DNA of 44,909 nucleotides, taken from NCBI GenBank assembly GCA_020438845.1, contig JAGQTV010000027.1, positions 1 to 44,909 on the forward strand. The letters run 5' to 3'. Shown piece after piece: positions 41,300-44,909 of this stretch. Positions within the stretch are counted from its first letter, which is position 1; each line of letters opens with the position of its first letter. Below the pieces are notes generated by a model, which was not told the DNA's origin, searched no databases, and saw only the letters and a list, made by a program, of their open reading frames with translations. Position numbers and translations under genes: made by a program. The stretch comes from Mycobacterium sp. Its GTDB lineage: Bacteria; Actinomycetota; Actinomycetes; Mycobacteriales; Mycobacteriaceae.

Positions 41300-41932
41300 A
41301 TGCGCACCGTTGAGGTTTACGCCGATGTCCTGTGCCCATTCACCCACGCAGGGCTCCACACCTTGATCGACCGGCGCACGGCACGCGGGCTTACCGAACC
41401 CCGCCTTCGCATTCATGCCTGGCCGCTGGAACTGATCAACGGCAAACCGCTGGACCCGCACCACGTCGGTGCAGAGATCGTCGCGCTGCGGGGGACAGTC
41501 CGACCGGACCTGTTCGCCGGCTTCTCGGAAAGTAGCTTCCCCGCCACCGCCATGGCCGCCTACGCGCTCACTGCCGCAGCCGACCGGACCGGCGACCCGG
41601 TCATGATCGAAGAGGTGGGGATCGCGGTCCGCAACGCGGTCTTCGAGGAGGGCCTCGACCTGGGCAAGCCCGACGTCGTCTCCCCGATTGCCGCCCGATT
41701 CGGCCTGCAGCCGCTGGACACCGAGGCCACCCTGGCTGCGGTCCGCGCCGACTGGGAGGCGGGAAAGGCCCGCGGGGTGGTCGGCTCGCCGCACTTCTTC
41801 ACCGACGACGGCGGCAACTGGTTCTGTCCGTCGCTGGCGATCAGCCGCGACGACGTCGGCAACTTCATCGTCGCCTGGAAGCAGGGCACGGCGGACTTCG
41901 TCGAGAGCGTGTTCGGCGTCAGTCCGGCTTGA
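41300..41932 (+). CDS. DsbA-family thioredoxin-fold protein
   Basis: The 210-residue protein has the DsbA/FrnE fold: VEVYADVLCPFTHAG at the start, a helical insert with SFPATAMAAYALTAAA and AVFEEGLDLG, then GVVGSPHFFTDDGG, whose SP is the cis-proline of the fold. The active-site position reads CPFT, so the second cysteine of the CxxC pair is missing. It may work as a monothiol or glutathione/mycothiol-S-transferase-like enzyme and not as a disulphide oxidant. It has no signal peptide, so is cytoplasmic. An ATG at 41300 gives the natural family start. Its 3' end overlaps the convergent symporter gene by 14 bp. Confidence 0.85.
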   Translation: MRTVEVYADVLCPFTHAGLHTLIDRRTARGLTEPRLRIHAWPLELINGKPLDPHHVGAEIVALRGTVRPDLFAGFSESSFPATAMAAYALTAAADRTGDPVMIEEVGIAVRNAVFEEGLDLGKPDVVSPIAARFGLQPLDTEATLAAVRADWEAGKARGVVGSPHFFTDDGGNWFCPSLAISRDDVGNFIVAWKQGTADFVESVFGVSPA

Positions 41933-43250
41933 CGCCGGCCGGCTCGGCGGCGGGCTCCTCGTCGACCATGGAGACCTCGTCGAACGGGTCCCGGCCGCTG
42001 AGCACGTCCCGGACCTTGGTCTTGTCGACCGTGCCCGTCCAGGCGCCGACCAACAGCGTCGCCACGGCGTTGCCGGAGAAATTGGTCAGCGAACGGGCCT
42101 CAGACATGAATCGATCGACGCCGACGATGAGTCCCACACCGTCGAGAAGGTCGGGGCGATGGGCCTGCAGCCCGGCCGCCAATGTCGCCAGCCCCGCTCC
42201 GCTGACCCCGGCGGCGCCTTTGGACGCGACGATCATGAATGCCAACAGGCCGATCTGTTCGGCGACAGACAGCGGCTTGCCCAGGGCATCGGCGATGAAC
42301 AGCGAGGCCATCGTGAGATAGATCGCGGTGCCGTCGAGGTTGAACGAATACCCGGTTGGCACAACGACTCCCACCGTGCTCGGCTGTATGCCGAGGTGTT
42401 CCATCTTGGCGATCAACCTGGGTAGTGCGGATTCTGACGATGACGTCGCGAAGACGAGCAGGTACTCCCGCGCCAGATAGCGGACGAGGGTGAAGATCGA
42501 CACCCGGGACACCGCGTACAGCAGGATCCCGAGCAGACCGAAAACGAAGACCGCGCAGGTCAGGTAGAACCCCAGCATGAACGTCAGCAGACTTTTCACC
42601 GCGGCCCACCCGGTCTGTGCCACGACGTTGGCCAGCGCTCCGAACGCCCCGATCGGGGCCAGCCAGAGCACCATCACCAGAATCTTGAACACCAACCGCT
42701 GAAGGTGCTCGACGGCGCCAAGTATGGGCGTGCCGCGCGCGCCGAGGGCCTGGATGGCGAACCCCACCAGCAGCGAAACGAACAACGCCTGCAGCACGTT
42801 GCCGGCCGTCAGCGAGGAGAACAACGTGGTCGGGATGATGTTCTGGACGAACTCCAATGCGCCGCCGGACTCGTGTGCTTTCTCCGCCAGTTGCGCGCCC
42901 TTGCCGGCCAATGACTTGGTCAGGTGCAACCCGCCACCGGGATGCAGCAGGTTGCCCACCACCAGGCCGATGGCCAACGCGAATGTCGACATCGCCAGGA
43001 AGTAAACGAACGCCAGCCCGCCGATCTTGCCGACGGTGGCCGCTTTGCGCACTGACCCGACGCCGAGGACGATCGTGCAGAAGATCACCGGCGCGATCAT
43101 CATCTTGATCAGGCTGACGAACATCGTGCCCAGCACTCCGACGCTGCTGCCCACCCCGGGGAAGAGCAGACCGACGATCACCCCGGCGACGGCGGCCGCT
43201 ACTACGGACAGGTAGAGCCAGTGGGTGCGATCGGATTTGGCGCCAGCCAT
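41919..43250 (-). CDS. dctA: Dicarboxylate/amino acid:cation symporter
   Basis: The 443-residue protein belongs to the DAACS (GltP/DctA) family and has about eight membrane helices and two hairpin loops. Conserved parts are MFVSLIKMMIAPVIFCTIVLGV, a Leu/Gly-rich lumen helix, VLWLAPIGAFGA, the re-entrant segment SSSESALPRL, the substrate and cation site GYSFNLDGTAIYLTMASLFIADALG, and SKGAAGVSGAGLATLAA. It takes up C4-dicarboxylates (succinate, fumarate, malate) or acidic amino acids with protons or sodium; DctA is the likelier choice, but the substrate is not proven. Start: AAAGGA before the ATG. It is divergent from dnaK. Confidence 0.9.
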   Translation of the reverse strand: MAGAKSDRTHWLYLSVVAAAVAGVIVGLLFPGVGSSVGVLGTMFVSLIKMMIAPVIFCTIVLGVGSVRKAATVGKIGGLAFVYFLAMSTFALAIGLVVGNLLHPGGGLHLTKSLAGKGAQLAEKAHESGGALEFVQNIIPTTLFSSLTAGNVLQALFVSLLVGFAIQALGARGTPILGAVEHLQRLVFKILVMVLWLAPIGAFGALANVVAQTGWAAVKSLLTFMLGFYLTCAVFVFGLLGILLYAVSRVSIFTLVRYLAREYLLVFATSSSESALPRLIAKMEHLGIQPSTVGVVVPTGYSFNLDGTAIYLTMASLFIADALGKPLSVAEQIGLLAFMIVASKGAAGVSGAGLATLAAGLQAHRPDLLDGVGLIVGVDRFMSEARSLTNFSGNAVATLLVGAWTGTVDKTKVRDVLSGRDPFDEVSMVDEEPAAEPAGVKPD

Positions 43251-43348
43251 CGTGGTCCTTTGTGACGAGTGCAGGGGCCGGACGCCCTCGCGGTTTCACG
43301 ACATATTTACCTGACTCGGCCGCCAATGCGAGCAGTCCGACCTCCCCG

Positions 43349-43375
43349 GGAACAAATCTGCCGGCGCGTCGGTTA
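43349..43375 (+). promoter_or_regulatory. SigH-type promoter of dnaK
   Basis: GGAACA (43349-43354), a 17-base spacer and GTTA (43372-43375) match the SigH -35/-10 pattern of mycobacteria (GGAAYA ... GTTR). It lies 120 bases before dnaK, and transcription would start just before the first HAIR. SigH control of dnaK in response to heat and oxidative stress is established in M. tuberculosis. Confidence 0.7.
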
Positions 43376-43388
43376 GACCTATCGATAA

Positions 43389-43409
43389 CTTGAGTCCGCC
43401 AGGCTCAAT
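43389..43409. promoter_or_regulatory. HAIR 1, HspR operator
   Basis: CTTGAGT, seven bases, GCTCAAT closely matches the HspR-associated inverted repeat (CTTGAGT-N7-ACTCAAG), with two differences in the right half. HspR represses dnaK operons of actinobacteria and uses DnaK as co-repressor. Confidence 0.85.
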
Positions 43410-43442
43410 TGTTGGTTGACAGCAGCCGCTGCCTCCAGCAAG

Positions 43443-43463
43443 CTTGAGTCTGGTTCGCTCAGA
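43443..43463. promoter_or_regulatory. HAIR 2, HspR operator
   Basis: CTTGAGT, seven bases, GCTCAGA is a second HAIR with a perfect left half and a weaker right half, 54 bases (about five helical turns) after the first. It ends 16 bases before the AGGAGG of dnaK. The two sites on one face of the DNA favour cooperative repression. Confidence 0.75.
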
Positions 43464-43494
43464 CCAGGCAAGTCTATTCAGGAGGAAAATTACT

Positions 43495-44909
<1,415 letters not shown>

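Overview
This is chromosomal DNA of a mycobacterium (family Mycobacteriaceae). The evidence is high GC content with frequent GTG and TTG starts, a very long Gly-Gly-x (PGRS-like) protein, DUF7159 and Hsp70-like proline/threonine-rich membrane proteins, a mycothiol-dependent-enzyme relative, an HspR/SigH-type dnaK promoter, and a gene order (tRNA-Gly, dcd ... rmlA ... aspC, Fe-S reductase ... dnaK) that recalls the Rv0321-Rv0350 part of the M. tuberculosis chromosome. Species cannot be told from the sequence alone.

Region 1 (about 1-10130) is accessory DNA. Its right edge is the 3' end of a tRNA-Gly(CCC) gene. Next to it lie a tyrosine integrase, a divergent excisionase, a primase/polymerase-type protein, a DUF3987 protein, a 41-codon cysteine-rich mini-gene and a small CxxC/HxxxH protein. 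This is the plan of an integrative element of the phage-satellite or AICE kind. No capsid, large terminase, portal or FtsK-like transfer gene is visible. Further left is a cargo block: a DUF3293 protein, an ankyrin-repeat protein, an unknown 280-residue protein and a small acidic protein whose start region was tandemly duplicated. Leftmost are a serine resolvase with a candidate res site and the C-terminal stump of a second recombinase. The far attachment site is not seen in the window.

Region 2 (10.2-24.7 kb) is core chromosome: dcd, a DUF7159 membrane protein, a DinB-fold protein, an NTF2-like protein, rmlA, a YibE/F transporter-like protein, an AspC/AlaA-type aminotransferase, a small secreted protein, a GT2 glycosyltransferase, a large membrane Fe-S reductase and an Hsp70-like membrane protein.

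Region 3 (24.8-39.3 kb) holds gene debris, a tiny lysine-rich protein, and then a block of large secreted proteins. A pectate-lyase-like protein and a 2051-residue PGRS-like protein without a PE domain are divergently transcribed across a perfect 14-bp DosR-box core. They are followed by a secreted PE-PPE-like protein and a secreted phosphoesterase. Three of these four share the same unusual N-terminal export segment (GR-V/L-G-x-LA-x-x-LG-x-G), followed by a disordered Ala/Ser/Arg linker. This locus, with its shared export module, fourfold super-repeat and possible hypoxia control, is the most novel-looking part of the chromosomal section.

Region 4 (39.3-44.9 kb) carries an SDR coupled to a chagasin-like protease-inhibitor lipoprotein, a second lipoprotein, a DsbA-fold protein, a dicarboxylate symporter, and the start of dnaK with a SigH-type promoter and two HAIR operators. 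dnaK runs off the right edge.
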